Source of the DNA: Streptomyces sp. NRRL B-1347
Lineage (GTDB): Bacteria; Actinomycetota; Actinomycetes; Streptomycetales; Streptomycetaceae
NCBI RefSeq assembly: GCF_000720325.1
Contig: NZ_JOJM01000005.1
Span: 62,001 to 126,000 of the forward strand
Reading direction: 5' to 3'
Length of the DNA stretch: 64,000 nucleotides
The position numbers and the translations under genes are program-made. Below are positions 8,532 through 16,529 of the stretch, piece after piece (positions within the stretch are counted from its first letter, which is position 1; each line of letters opens with the position of its first letter). Below the pieces are notes generated by a model. That model searched no databases and was not told where the DNA came from. It saw only the letters and a list, made by a program, of their open reading frames with translations.

Positions 8532-8645
8532 ATGCGCGGAACGTCCATGTCCCAGACGAAAGGAACAGTCATCAACCTGAAGGACATGACGCTCTGTGCG
8601 CACCACGCACCGCACGCTGAACCTGGGGATCCTGGCGCATGTTGA
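8532..8645 (+). CDS. 37-aa leader ORF overlapping the ribosome-protection gene
   Basis: ATG at 8532 has a near-ideal Shine-Dalgarno (AAGGAG, 8520-8525). The product starts MRGTSMSQTKGTVINLKD and stops 50 bases inside the following GTPase gene in another frame. A 7-bp inverted repeat (8474-8480 with 8500-8506) lies just upstream. TetM-type genes are known to be controlled through leader peptides and attenuation; a ribosome stalled or slowed on this leader could change access to the GTG at 8596. The leader could also be a mere coupling ORF. Confidence 0.5.
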   Translation: MRGTSMSQTKGTVINLKDMTLCAHHAPHAEPGDPGAC

Positions 8646-10566
8646 CGCCGGCAAGACGAGCCTGACCGAGCGGCTCCTGTACGAGGCCGGGGTCATCGAC
8701 GCCATCGGCAGCGTCGACGCGGGCAGCACCCACACCGACTCGCTCGACCTGGAGCGCCGCCGCGGCATCACCATCAAGTCGGCGGTCGTGAACTTCCGCC
8801 TCGGCAGCGGCACGTCGGCCGTCTCGGTGAACCTGATCGACACGCCCGGCCACCCCGACTTCATCGCCGAGGTGGAGCGGGTCCTCGGCGTGCTCGACGG
8901 AGCCGTGCTCGTCGTCTCGGCCGTGGAAGGCGTCCAGCCGCAGACGCGCATCCTGATGCGGACGCTGAAACGGCTCGGCATCCCGACTCTGCTCTTCATC
9001 AACAAGGTCGACCGGCGCGGCGCCGACGACGCACGCGTCCTGCACGAGGCCGGGCGCAGACTCGGCGTGCCCACCGTCGCGACGGGACGGGTCACCGAAG
9101 GCCTCGGTACGCGCACGGCACACGTCACCGCCTACACCGAGGGCGACGAGCCCTACGCGCGTGAGCTCCTCGACGTGCTGACCGCACAGGACGACGCCCT
9201 GCTCGCCGCCTACGTGGCGGACGAGGCCCGCGTTCCGTACGAGCGGCTGCACGCCGCCCTCGTGGCGCAGACCCGCAAGGGCCGGGTGCACCCGGTGTAC
9301 GTCGGTTCCGCGATCACCGGCGCGGGCATCGCGGAACTCGTCGAGGGCATCAAGGAACTGCTGCCCGCCGAGCACCACGACACCGGGGGAGCCGTGTCGG
9401 GGCGGGTGTTCAAGGTGGAGCGCGGCGAGGGCGGCGAGAAGATCGCGTACGCCCGGCTGTTCTCCGGGTCGCTCACGGTCCGCGAGCGCGTCGCGGTCGG
9501 CGACACCCGGGCCAAGGTCACGGACGTGGCCGTCTTCGACCGGGGCGTGCTGGAGCGCCGGACGGCGGCGCGCGCCGGGGAGATCGCCACGCTGCGCGGC
9601 CTCGCGGCGGTCCGCGTCGGGGACGTGATCGGCAGCCCGCCGGTCGGCCGCCCCTACGACCAGGTGTTCGCGCCTCCCTCCCTCGAAACCGTCGTGGTGC
9701 CCGCCGACCCGGCCGACCTGGGCGCGCTGCACCTGGCCCTGACCCGGCTCGCCGAACAGGACCCCCTGATCGGCCTGCGCCAGGACCCGGAGGGCCGGGA
9801 GCTGTCCGTGTCCCTCTACGGGGAGGTGCAGAAGGAGGTCCTCGCGGCGAGCCTGGCCGAACAGCGCCTGACGGTCGACTTCCGGCAGACGACGCCGATC
9901 TGCGTCGAGCGCGTCACCGGCACCGGCGCGGCCCACGAGATCCTCGACGAGGACGGCAATCCGTTCCTGGCGACGGTGGGGCTGCGCGTGGCGCCTGGCC
10001 CGGTCGGCGGCGGTGTCACCTTCCGGCTCGACGTCGAACTCGGCTCGCTGCCCCTGGCCTACGTACGAGCCGTGGAGGAGACGGTCCGCACCACCCTGAA
10101 GCAGGGGATGTACGGCTGGCAGGTCCCCGACTGCGTGGTGACGATGACCCACTCGGGCTTCTGCAGCATCAGGAGCACGGCGGGCGAGTTCCGCGCCCTT
10201 ACGCCGCTGGTCCTGATGGCCGCGCTGCGCCGGGCCGGGACGGTCGTGCACGAGCCGATGCACCGGTTCGTCCTCGACGTCCCGCAGGAGGCGTACGCGT
10301 CGGTGGCGCTCGCCCTGGCACGCCACCGGGCCGTGCCGGGAACACCCGCGGCACGCGGTGACGCGTTCGTCGTCGAGGGCCACCTGCCCGCGGACCACGT
10401 GCACGGCCTGGAGCGGGAGCTGCCCGAACTCACCGGCGGCGAGGGCGTCCTGGAGACGTCCTTCGGCCACTACCGCGCGACGACGCCCCCGCCGACCCGG
10501 GCCCGCACGGACCACAATCCGCTGCACCGGGAGGAGTACCTGCTGCACGCCCACCGGCGGATGTGA
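8596..10566 (+). CDS. TetM/OtrA-type ribosomal protection GTPase
   Basis: 656-residue EF-G paralogue of the tetracycline ribosomal protection family (usual length about 640-660). G motifs are intact: AHVDAGKTS (14-22), RGITI (56-60), DTPGH (82-86), NKVD (136-139). It would bind ribosomes and expel tetracycline-type drugs with GTP hydrolysis. The Streptomyces OtrA branch is the nearest match by memory; whether it confers resistance or acts as a housekeeping paralogue cannot be told. GTG start follows GAAGGA (8579-8584) at about 11 bases and lies inside the leader ORF. It starts 165 bp after the RiPP operon on the same strand, so read-through transcription is possible. Confidence 0.88.
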   Translation: MRTTHRTLNLGILAHVDAGKTSLTERLLYEAGVIDAIGSVDAGSTHTDSLDLERRRGITIKSAVVNFRLGSGTSAVSVNLIDTPGHPDFIAEVERVLGVLDGAVLVVSAVEGVQPQTRILMRTLKRLGIPTLLFINKVDRRGADDARVLHEAGRRLGVPTVATGRVTEGLGTRTAHVTAYTEGDEPYARELLDVLTAQDDALLAAYVADEARVPYERLHAALVAQTRKGRVHPVYVGSAITGAGIAELVEGIKELLPAEHHDTGGAVSGRVFKVERGEGGEKIAYARLFSGSLTVRERVAVGDTRAKVTDVAVFDRGVLERRTAARAGEIATLRGLAAVRVGDVIGSPPVGRPYDQVFAPPSLETVVVPADPADLGALHLALTRLAEQDPLIGLRQDPEGRELSVSLYGEVQKEVLAASLAEQRLTVDFRQTTPICVERVTGTGAAHEILDEDGNPFLATVGLRVAPGPVGGGVTFRLDVELGSLPLAYVRAVEETVRTTLKQGMYGWQVPDCVVTMTHSGFCSIRSTAGEFRALTPLVLMAALRRAGTVVHEPMHRFVLDVPQEAYASVALALARHRAVPGTPAARGDAFVVEGHLPADHVHGLERELPELTGGEGVLETSFGHYRATTPPPTRARTDHNPLHREEYLLHAHRRM

Positions 10567-10698
10567 GCGGACGGGCGGGGGCGCGGTCACCACTCCGTGG
10601 CGCGCCCCCGCCGTCGCCGGTACGTTGACCCACACACCATGATCAACGACCGGTCGGGACCGGCTGGTCCACGAGGCCCTGAGGACACGGACGGTTCG

Positions 10699-11361
10699 AT
10701 GACGCAGCATCCGAACGGGCGCGGAGCCCGTACCGATACCCCGCCGACAGCTCCCTCCCGGGGTGCGGAGCTGGAGGTGGACGCCACGGAGTCGCACCCC
10801 GCGCTGCTTCTGCGGCCGTGGCGGATGTCGGACGCGGCCGGTCTGGTCGCGCTGTACCGGGACGAAGCGCTGCGTCGTTGGACGCTCTCCGCCATCGACG
10901 ACGAGGCGGGCGCGGCGCGGTGGGTCGAGGCTGAGCAGCGGGGGTGGGAAGCCGGTGACCGCTACGGATTCGCCGTCGTGGAGCCCCGAACCGACGGGGG
11001 CGACGGGCAGTTGCTGGGGAACGTGGTCCTCAAGGGCGTGGGCCCCGACACTCCGTCCGCCGAGGTCGGCTACTGGTCCGCGGCGCACGCGCGCGGCAGG
11101 GGAGTGGCCCCTCGCGCCCTTGAGGCGCTGACCGACTGGGCCTTCACCACCTTCGCCGGTGAAGGGCTGACACGCCTGGAACTCCTGCACCAGGTGGACA
11201 ACGAGGCGTCGTGCCGCGTCGCGCGCAAGTGCCGGTACGAGCTGGTCGACGTCCTGCCCGCGGCACCGCCCGCATTCCCTCTCGACGGCCACCTGCACGT
11301 GCGCACGCGCGACCAGCCGCCGGCCCGTCACCAGGCCGACGGGCTCGCGGCGCGCGGCTGA
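10699..11361 (+). CDS. GNAT family N-acetyltransferase (RimJ/RimL-like)
   Basis: About 220 residues from ATG 10699; an in-frame ATG at 10639 is an alternative. After a disordered N-terminus the GNAT fold begins at LLLRPWRMSDAAGLVALYRD, with AEVGYWSAAHARGRGVAPRA as the acetyl-CoA-binding segment (R-G-R-G-V-A pattern) and a C-terminal VDNEASCRVARKCRYELV, the usual place of the N-x-x-S motif. The acceptor is not predictable; RimJ/RimL relatives acetylate protein N-termini or small amines. Its C-terminus is arginine-rich and converges on the gene at 11426. Confidence 0.85.
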   Translation: MTQHPNGRGARTDTPPTAPSRGAELEVDATESHPALLLRPWRMSDAAGLVALYRDEALRRWTLSAIDDEAGAARWVEAEQRGWEAGDRYGFAVVEPRTDGGDGQLLGNVVLKGVGPDTPSAEVGYWSAAHARGRGVAPRALEALTDWAFTTFAGEGLTRLELLHQVDNEASCRVARKCRYELVDVLPAAPPAFPLDGHLHVRTRDQPPARHQADGLAARG

Positions 11362-11380
11362 CGTTCCTCGCAACGCCGTA

Positions 11381-11409
11381 CTGCCCCACCCGCCAGGAGG
11401 GTGGGGCAG
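11381..11409. terminator. Bidirectional terminator hairpin
   Basis: Eleven-base-pair perfect stem (CTGCCCCACCC with GGGTGGGGCAG), seven-base loop, midway between the convergent GNAT gene (stop 11361) and the secreted-protein gene (stop 11426). Confidence 0.75.
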
Positions 11410-11425
11410 CACGGGCCCGGAGCCG

Positions 11426-11839
11426 TCAGGCGGCGACCAGGCCGGTCTTGCGGGCGCTGACGTTGCCGAAGCGGAGCCAGAACTCGACGCCGTCCTTGAA
11501 GTCGGTCCCCAGGATCTTCCAGCTGCCGCCGGGTGCGGTGACCTCGCCCTTGCAGACCCTCTGCTCCAGGTCGTGGTTCTTCAGGTAGCACAGCTGGATC
11601 ACCGTGCTGTTGCTCGCCTTGACCTGGATGTCCGCACACCGGTTGGTGGTGCGGTAGAAGGCCGAGCCGGGCGGGACGAAGCTCTGCCCGGGCGCCTTGT
11701 CGTACTTCCACGCGCCGCCGAGACAGGAGGCGGCGGGTGACTCGGCCTCCGGCGTCGCGACGGCCGCCGGGGTGATGATGAGACCCGCGCCCAGCGCGAC
11801 GGCGCTGGTGACGAGTGCGAGGCGCTTCCTGGTCCGCAT
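11426..11839 (-). CDS. Secreted hypothetical protein with four mature cysteines
   Basis: 137 residues. MRTRKRLALVTSAVALGAGL starts a Sec signal peptide ending near AVATPEA. The mature part has four cysteines (ASCLGG, NRCADIQ, LCYLKN, RVCKGE), suggesting two disulfides, and C-terminal aromatic strands (GVEFWLRFGN). It looks like a small exported beta-protein; no family recognised. Start chosen at 11839 because GAGGGGG lies upstream and the signal peptide begins there. Confidence 0.75.
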   Translation of the reverse strand: MRTRKRLALVTSAVALGAGLIITPAAVATPEAESPAASCLGGAWKYDKAPGQSFVPPGSAFYRTTNRCADIQVKASNSTVIQLCYLKNHDLEQRVCKGEVTAPGGSWKILGTDFKDGVEFWLRFGNVSARKTGLVAA

Positions 11840-12076
11840 GGTGCCCCCTCGGTGTTCTGCCGATATGGCATGCACAGCCCCCGGTGGGGCCGTGTGGGGC
11901 AGTCCACCGCCCGTGGAATTGTCCGACAGCCCCCTTACGCCCTACGGGACAAAGGCGTTGGGGCGGGCGGGACGGGGCAGCCGCCGTGCGGCCGAGGGGG
12001 CGCGGCGGCGTCGGGGCGGGCGCGGGCTCCTGCTCGCCGCTGGCCACCCCGAACCGCGGCAGGTGCGGGGATCGCC

Positions 12077-12274
12077 CTACGCCTCGCGGTCCCGGCGCCC
12101 GGTCAGAGAGCCGAAGTCCAGCATCACGTCGGCCTCGCGCCGGGTCTCCTCCGCGGTGCGGGCGGCGATGGCGACCACGTCACCCCGTTCGGCTATCAGC
12201 AGGTCGTAGATGGGTGCGGTGGGCTCGGGAGTATGCACGCGTTGTGGTCCGTTTCTACTGGTCGTCGCGGGCAT
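12077..12274 (-). CDS. Small conserved hypothetical protein, 65 aa
   Basis: Predicted soluble protein with a helical core TAPIYDLLIAERGDVVAIAA and a charged C-terminus EETRREADVMLDFGSL. The regular alternation of acidic and hydrophobic residues looks like real protein. An internal GTG (about residue 12) could be the true start. No function can be given. Confidence 0.5.
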   Translation of the reverse strand: MPATTSRNGPQRVHTPEPTAPIYDLLIAERGDVVAIAARTAEETRREADVMLDFGSLTGRRDREA

Positions 12275-12502
12275 CACCCTACTGGGCGCGCTCGGCGGGA
12301 GGAGGTGGAGGGGGTGACCCGGTGCGCGCGGCCGGGACGTTCGCGAGGGGTGTCAGGTGAGGTCTTCGCGATCGTCGACGATGTCGGTCTCGTACGGGGC
12401 GACGATCTGTCGCGGGGTGCTGCCGGTGTGGTGGGCGGGGTCGTTGACGGCGGTGGCCGCCCGTTGGCCGCGGACAGGGTCCCTCTCTCCGTCGGACCGG
12501 TG

Positions 12503-13279
12503 TCACGGGGTGGCGCGCAGGAGCACCAGCGATCCTTCGTACGCCGGCCTGCTGCGCAGGTGGCCGAAGGCCTCGTCCCAGCTGCCCGAGCCCAGGGCGC
12601 GGCGCAGGGAGATGTCGAAGTCCTGGCGGGCGCGGTCGTCGACGAAGCTCCAGGCGGAGCAGGCCTGGCGGGCGGCGGGGTCCAGGAGGAGTTCGGGGCG
12701 CCCGTAGTAGGCCTCGTTGAAGCCGTCGGTGCAGTCCAGCGGGATGGGGACGGCCTCGATGCTGGTGGTGTCGCCGAGCGCGGCCGCGAGCCGGTGCAAG
12801 GAGGGGTAGCGGCGGGCTTCGGTCTCCAGGACGTCGGGCGCGTACTCGTAGAGCCAGAAGTCGCGGACGCGCGCGGGGTCGCAGGTGAGGACGACGACGG
12901 GGCCGCGGGTGACGCGGCGCATCTCGCGCAGCCCGGCCTCGGCGTCGGACCACTGGTGGACGCTGAAGAGGGTCATCGCCGCGTCGAACTGCCCGTCGGC
13001 GAAGGGGAGGTCCTCGGCGACGGCGTCGACGGCGGTCGCGAGCCGTGCGGGACGCCGGGCGCGCTGGGCCAGGGAGGGCTCGACGGCGGTGACCGTGTGC
13101 GCAGCGGCCTCGTACGACCCGGTGCCCGCGCCGACGTTGAGGACGTGGCGCGCGTCGCCGAGGGCGTGGGCGATGACGCGGGCGATGCGCTCGTCGGGGC
13201 GGCGGTAGGAGGCCTGGCCGCGCCCGAGGGCGCCGTGGTCGATGTCGTCGACGCTGCCGTCGTAGGTGCGCATGACCAT
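12503..13279 (-). CDS. Class I SAM-dependent methyltransferase (Methyltransf_11 type)
   Basis: About 258 residues. SAM-binding motif I is HVLNVGAGTGSYE, the acidic ribose-binding position follows in TVTAVEPS, and the FDAAMTLFSVHQWSD segment is motif II/post-II. The acceptor is unknown. Start placed at the MVMRTYDGS methionine (13279; 13273 is nearly as good) because upstream codons look unlike protein. The upstream stretch to 13420 is notably AT-rich for this genome (TTGCATCTGCTACCACAC and around), as expected for its promoter. Confidence 0.85.
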   Translation of the reverse strand: MVMRTYDGSVDDIDHGALGRGQASYRRPDERIARVIAHALGDARHVLNVGAGTGSYEAAAHTVTAVEPSLAQRARRPARLATAVDAVAEDLPFADGQFDAAMTLFSVHQWSDAEAGLREMRRVTRGPVVVLTCDPARVRDFWLYEYAPDVLETEARRYPSLHRLAAALGDTTSIEAVPIPLDCTDGFNEAYYGRPELLLDPAARQACSAWSFVDDRARQDFDISLRRALGSGSWDEAFGHLRSRPAYEGSLVLLRATP

Positions 13280-13542
13280 GAGTGACCTCGCTTTTCGGGC
13301 CTGGCCGGGGCGGTCGTGTCCGCGCCTCGAGCAATGCCCTCTATCTTGCATCTGCTACCACACATCTCATAGATGACTAGTGAATGCTTGGCAGATCGGC
13401 CAAACCATGCGGCATTTGTGTTATCGATCTTGGAGGTTCCGTCGGCGTGGCCACGTTGGAGACGGCGAGCAGGCCGCGATGACGGGTCGTCACCGAGGCC
13501 TGCTCGCCGTGCGGCCGCACGGGGCCCTCTCTGCACGGAGGT

Positions 13543-14382
13543 TCAGGAGGCGGTGAACTCGGTGGCGTGGTCGGTGGCCCAGGTGGTGAACGGGCGGGCC
13601 GGGTGGCCGGTGAGGTGCTCGACCGCGGTCGTGAGGGGTACGGGCTTGCCGTCGTGGGATTCCCACCAATCCAGCAGGGTGTCGGCGTAGGCGGCGGGGA
13701 TGTGGTCGGCCATCTCCTGCTTCCACTCCTCGCGGGAGGCGTGGCGGACCGGGATCGGGCGGCCGATGACGGCGGCGAGCTGTTCGATCTGCTCGGCGAA
13801 GGTGACGGACGCGGGGCCGGTCAGGGTGAACCGGCCGCCGCGGTGGCGGGGATCGGTCGCGGCGGCGTGCGCGGCCTCGGCGACGTCACGCTCGTGGATG
13901 GCGTCGTTGTGGGCGTGCGGATAGGGCAGGCTGACGGGCTGTCCGGCCTTGACGGGCCAGGCCCAGGCGCCCGCGTTGGAGGCGAAGGAGCCGGGCCGCA
14001 GGATCGTGGTGGCGAGCGGCGAGGCCAGCAGGGCCTGTTCGACGTCGAGGTGGGACTTGGCGAGCGGGTCGTCGGCGGCGTCGGGGCCGAGGACGCTGGA
14101 GGACGACAGCAGCACCACGTGGGTGACGCCGGCGCGGTGGGCCTCGGCGGCGAAGTCGCTGGCGTGGTCGGGGGCGGCGTAGAGGAAGACGGTGGTGACC
14201 CCGTCCAGGGCGCCGGGGAAGGTGGTGGGGTCGGTGAGGTCGAGGCGGACCGTCCCGACTCCGGCGGGCGGCGTGAGGTCCTCGGGGCGGGCCGAGCCGA
14301 CGCGGACGGGCAGCCCGTCGCGGTGGAGCAGGGTGGTCAGATGCGTGGCGACCGCGCCGCGGCCACCGGTGATCAAGTACAT
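13543..14382 (-). CDS. NmrA-like NAD(P)-binding atypical SDR
   Basis: 279 residues. N-terminal MYLITGGRGAVATHL carries the G-x-x-G-x-x-x dinucleotide-binding pattern, followed by LRPGSFASNAGAW and a C-terminal substrate part. It resembles NmrA/azoreductase-like quinone or redox-sensing proteins of the atypical SDR group and lacks the classical YxxxK catalytic pair in the usual place. It is transcribed away from the TetR gene at 14702, with palindromes between, so it is probably the repressor's target. Enzyme or sensor cannot be decided. Confidence 0.85.
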   Translation of the reverse strand: MYLITGGRGAVATHLTTLLHRDGLPVRVGSARPEDLTPPAGVGTVRLDLTDPTTFPGALDGVTTVFLYAAPDHASDFAAEAHRAGVTHVVLLSSSSVLGPDAADDPLAKSHLDVEQALLASPLATTILRPGSFASNAGAWAWPVKAGQPVSLPYPHAHNDAIHERDVAEAAHAAATDPRHRGGRFTLTGPASVTFAEQIEQLAAVIGRPIPVRHASREEWKQEMADHIPAAYADTLLDWWESHDGKPVPLTTAVEHLTGHPARPFTTWATDHATEFTAS

Positions 14383-14416
14383 GGTTCTGGTTCTCTCTGC
14401 TGGTCGGACGTGTGGG

Positions 14417-14524
14417 TCAGTGGTGCTGGTGCTGGTGCTGGTGCTGAGCGCTGCGGGGCAGCAGGCGCACCGGGCCGCAGCAGGCGAGCGTGATCGCGGC
14501 CACGACGAGGAGGCCGGCGGTCAT
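14417..14524 (-). CDS. Possible small His-rich hydrophobic peptide, 35 aa
   Basis: Starts MTAGLLVVAAITLACCGPVR, one short hydrophobic helix with a CC pair, and ends in an alternating QH tail (QHQHQHQHH). It sits 34 bp upstream of the nmrA-like gene on the same strand. GAGG lies too close to the ATG for an ideal ribosome binding site. Either a genuine membrane/metal-binding micropeptide or a chance frame over a CAG/CAC-like repeat. Confidence 0.3.
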   Translation of the reverse strand: MTAGLLVVAAITLACCGPVRLLPRSAQHQHQHQHH

Positions 14525-14609
14525 GGCCTCGCGGGCCGGTGCGGGGTGACGAGACGGGCCGCGACGAGCAGGGAGGGCCGGCGGCCTCCGGGGCTTCCGA
14601 TAGCGGGGC

Positions 14610-14683
14610 GAACGTAGTTCGTCGCGAACGCCGTTCGTTCGAAGGTAGATAACGAACGGCGTTCGTGTCAAACGATGTTCGTT
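14610..14683. promoter_or_regulatory. Cluster of four TetR-type operator palindromes
   Basis: Four related palindromes share GAAC/GTTC halves: GAACGTAGTTCG (14610-14621), CGAACGCCGTTCG (14625-14637), CGAACGGCGTTCG (14653-14665) and AACGATGTTCGTT (14671-14683). A TTGACA on the minus strand (14667-14672) and a TAGGGT on the plus strand (14690-14695) fall among them, so repressor binding would block both directions. The tetR message may be leaderless. Confidence 0.7.
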
Positions 14684-14701
14684 TCGGGCTAGGGTTTCCC
14701 C

Positions 14702-15367
14702 ATGAGCCCGCAGCCCGTCAGCCGCCGCGCGCGGCCCGCCAAGGCGCCCCTCAGCCGCGACGTCATCGTGCGCACCGGTCTGAAGATCCTCGACCGTGAC
14801 GGCCTGGAGGCGCTGACCATGCGCCGCGTCGCCAAGGAACTCGACACCGGCCCCGCCTCGCTCTACGTCTACGTCGCCAACCGCGACGACCTCATGGCCG
14901 CCATGCTCGACGAAGCCCTCGGACAGGTCCGCCGGACCTGGGAGGGCACCTGGCAGGAGCAGCTGCGGGCCCTGGTCGCCGCGGCCGTCGACGCGATGAG
15001 CCGCCACGAGGGCCTGGCCGCCGTCGCCCTCGGCGCCATCCCGACCGGCGACAACGTCCTGCTCGTCCTCGACCGCATGCTCGCCCTGCTCAAGGGCGGC
15101 GGCCTCGACGACAAGGCCGCCGCCTGGGCCGTCGACCTCCTCTGGCTCCACACCGCGGCGGCCGCCACCGAACAGAGCGCCTACAACACCAAGGGCTCCG
15201 ACGAGCGGAGCACCATCGCCGCCGCGGACCGCCGCTACGCCGCCCTGCCCACCGACCGGTACCCGATGGTCACCTCACTGCGGGAGTCCCTGTTCTCCCC
15301 GGGCGACCGCGACACCTGGGCCCTGGAGGTCCTGATCAACGGCATCCTCCATACCCCCACCCGCTGA
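14702..15367 (+). CDS. TetR family repressor (TetR_C_1-like)
   Basis: 221 residues. N-terminal helix-turn-helix: LTMRRVAKELDTGPASLYVY followed by VANRDDLMAAMLDEALG, the TetR DNA-binding consensus. The C-terminal ligand domain is helical and begins around residue 75. It is divergent from the nmrA-like oxidoreductase gene and the palindromes between are likely its operators, giving autoregulation and control of the oxidoreductase. Ligand unknown. Its 3' end overlaps the end of the frameshifted gene on the other strand. Confidence 0.88.
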   Translation: MSPQPVSRRARPAKAPLSRDVIVRTGLKILDRDGLEALTMRRVAKELDTGPASLYVYVANRDDLMAAMLDEALGQVRRTWEGTWQEQLRALVAAAVDAMSRHEGLAAVALGAIPTGDNVLLVLDRMLALLKGGGLDDKAAAWAVDLLWLHTAAAATEQSAYNTKGSDERSTIAAADRRYAALPTDRYPMVTSLRESLFSPGDRDTWALEVLINGILHTPTR

Positions 15368-16389
15368 CCCTGGAGGCCCGGCCACTCCGGCGAGATCGAG
15401 GAGCCGGTGCATCGTCGCGGGCGGCAGGGCCGGATTCGCCGCGGCGTCCCGCGCGGAGCCGGGGACGCTCAGGAGCCTGTGCAGCTCCTGGCCGGGCAGC
15501 CGGGGATCACGCCGGGCCAAATGGCCGACGTCCGGATCGTCGAGCAGCCGCAGGACGAGCTCGGGCCCCGCCTCAGGATCGGTGAGGGCCGCGTGGCGCA
15601 GCCGCGGATTGGGGTGATCGGCGAAGCGGGCGAGGCCGGGGCGGGCGAAGTTCGGGTGGGAGAGCAGAAAGGGCCACATCAGGCCGTGCCAGTAGGTGCA
15701 CATCTCCAGGACGAGTGCGTGCGGCGCTTCCTGGCACGACTGGCACAGGGTGAGCCTGACGAAGAAGTCCTCGTCGGCGGCCAGTCGCTCCACCACGTCG
15801 GCGGGCAGGTGCGGCTGCCGGGCGATGCTCCGCCGCAGCAGGACGTGGCCGGAGGCGGCGGCCACAGCTCCGCGGTGAGGGCCGAGGCCCGGACCGATGC
15901 GTCCTCGTCCTCCGCGAGCCGCAGCTCGAGGCGCAAGGGCATCGGCAGGTTCCACCGGGCCACCACCCGCCGGACCTTCGCCTCGCCGTCGCGGGCCAGG
16001 ACCTCCGGCACTCCGTCCGGTACGCGCCGCCCGAAGTCCTCCGCGAGCCCCGCGTAGACGGACCGGACCCGGGGTTCGGGGTTGCGGGCGAGCCGCGCCA
16101 GGACGTCGACGTCGGCGTGCGGGTTCTCGGCAGCCTGCATCCGGTGGTCGACGTGCGGGGCGGCCACCAGCACAGCCGTGCTCTCCCGGTCGAGGGAGCA
16201 CATCGTGAGCCAGATGGGGGTGTGCGCGGGCAGTTCCGCCACGGTGAGCAGACGGGCCAGCACCGACGCGGGCAACGCGGGCTGGACCGTCAGCCCGCCG
16301 AGCCACTCCCGCGCCAACCGCTCGTCCCCGCCCAACTGATCCAAGTCCCCACCCATTTCAGCCATGCACCCATCATCCTCGGTGCTCAT
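15275..16389 (-). pseudogene. Frameshifted repeat protein (leucine-rich-repeat-variant-like)
   Basis: Two minus-strand frames together read as one protein. The first part (from 16389 or 16365) encodes MAEMGGDLDQLGGDERLARE and repeats such as NPHADVDVLARLARNPEPRV and DGEAKVRRVVARWN. Near base 15850 the sense switches to the other frame, which carries on with RSIARQPHLPADVVERLAAD, HPNFARPGLARFADHPNPRL and DDPDVGHLARRDP. About 20-residue repeats of this A-x-N-P-x-x-P/D type recall the LRV or HEAT-like groups. The reading frame is broken by one indel, either a real mutation or a sequencing error. The 3' end runs about 90 bases into tetR. Confidence 0.65.
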
Positions 16390-16529
16390 GGCCCCGCGGC
16401 CGCGGCCTGTACCGTGCGAATGCGGCGTACGCGTACCGTGCCGACGTGCCGTACGCGGCGAACAGTTCGCCGCCGCGAGCCGGTGACCTCGATGCGTCCG
16501 GCAAGCGCCGGGATGCAAAGATCAGGCGC

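Larger units (their letters stand above)
14383..14701. other. Divergent control region between nmrA-like and tetR genes
   Basis: 319 bp holding a possible 35-codon gene on the minus strand (14417-14524) and a cluster of TetR-type palindromes (14610-14683). The right half is clearly AT-richer than its surroundings. Confidence 0.5.

Noticed and set aside
8572..11412. 946-codon minus-strand frame opposite the ribosome-protection and GNAT genes
   Set aside because: Gly/Arg/His-rich shadow; the plus strand has intact GTPase and GNAT motifs.
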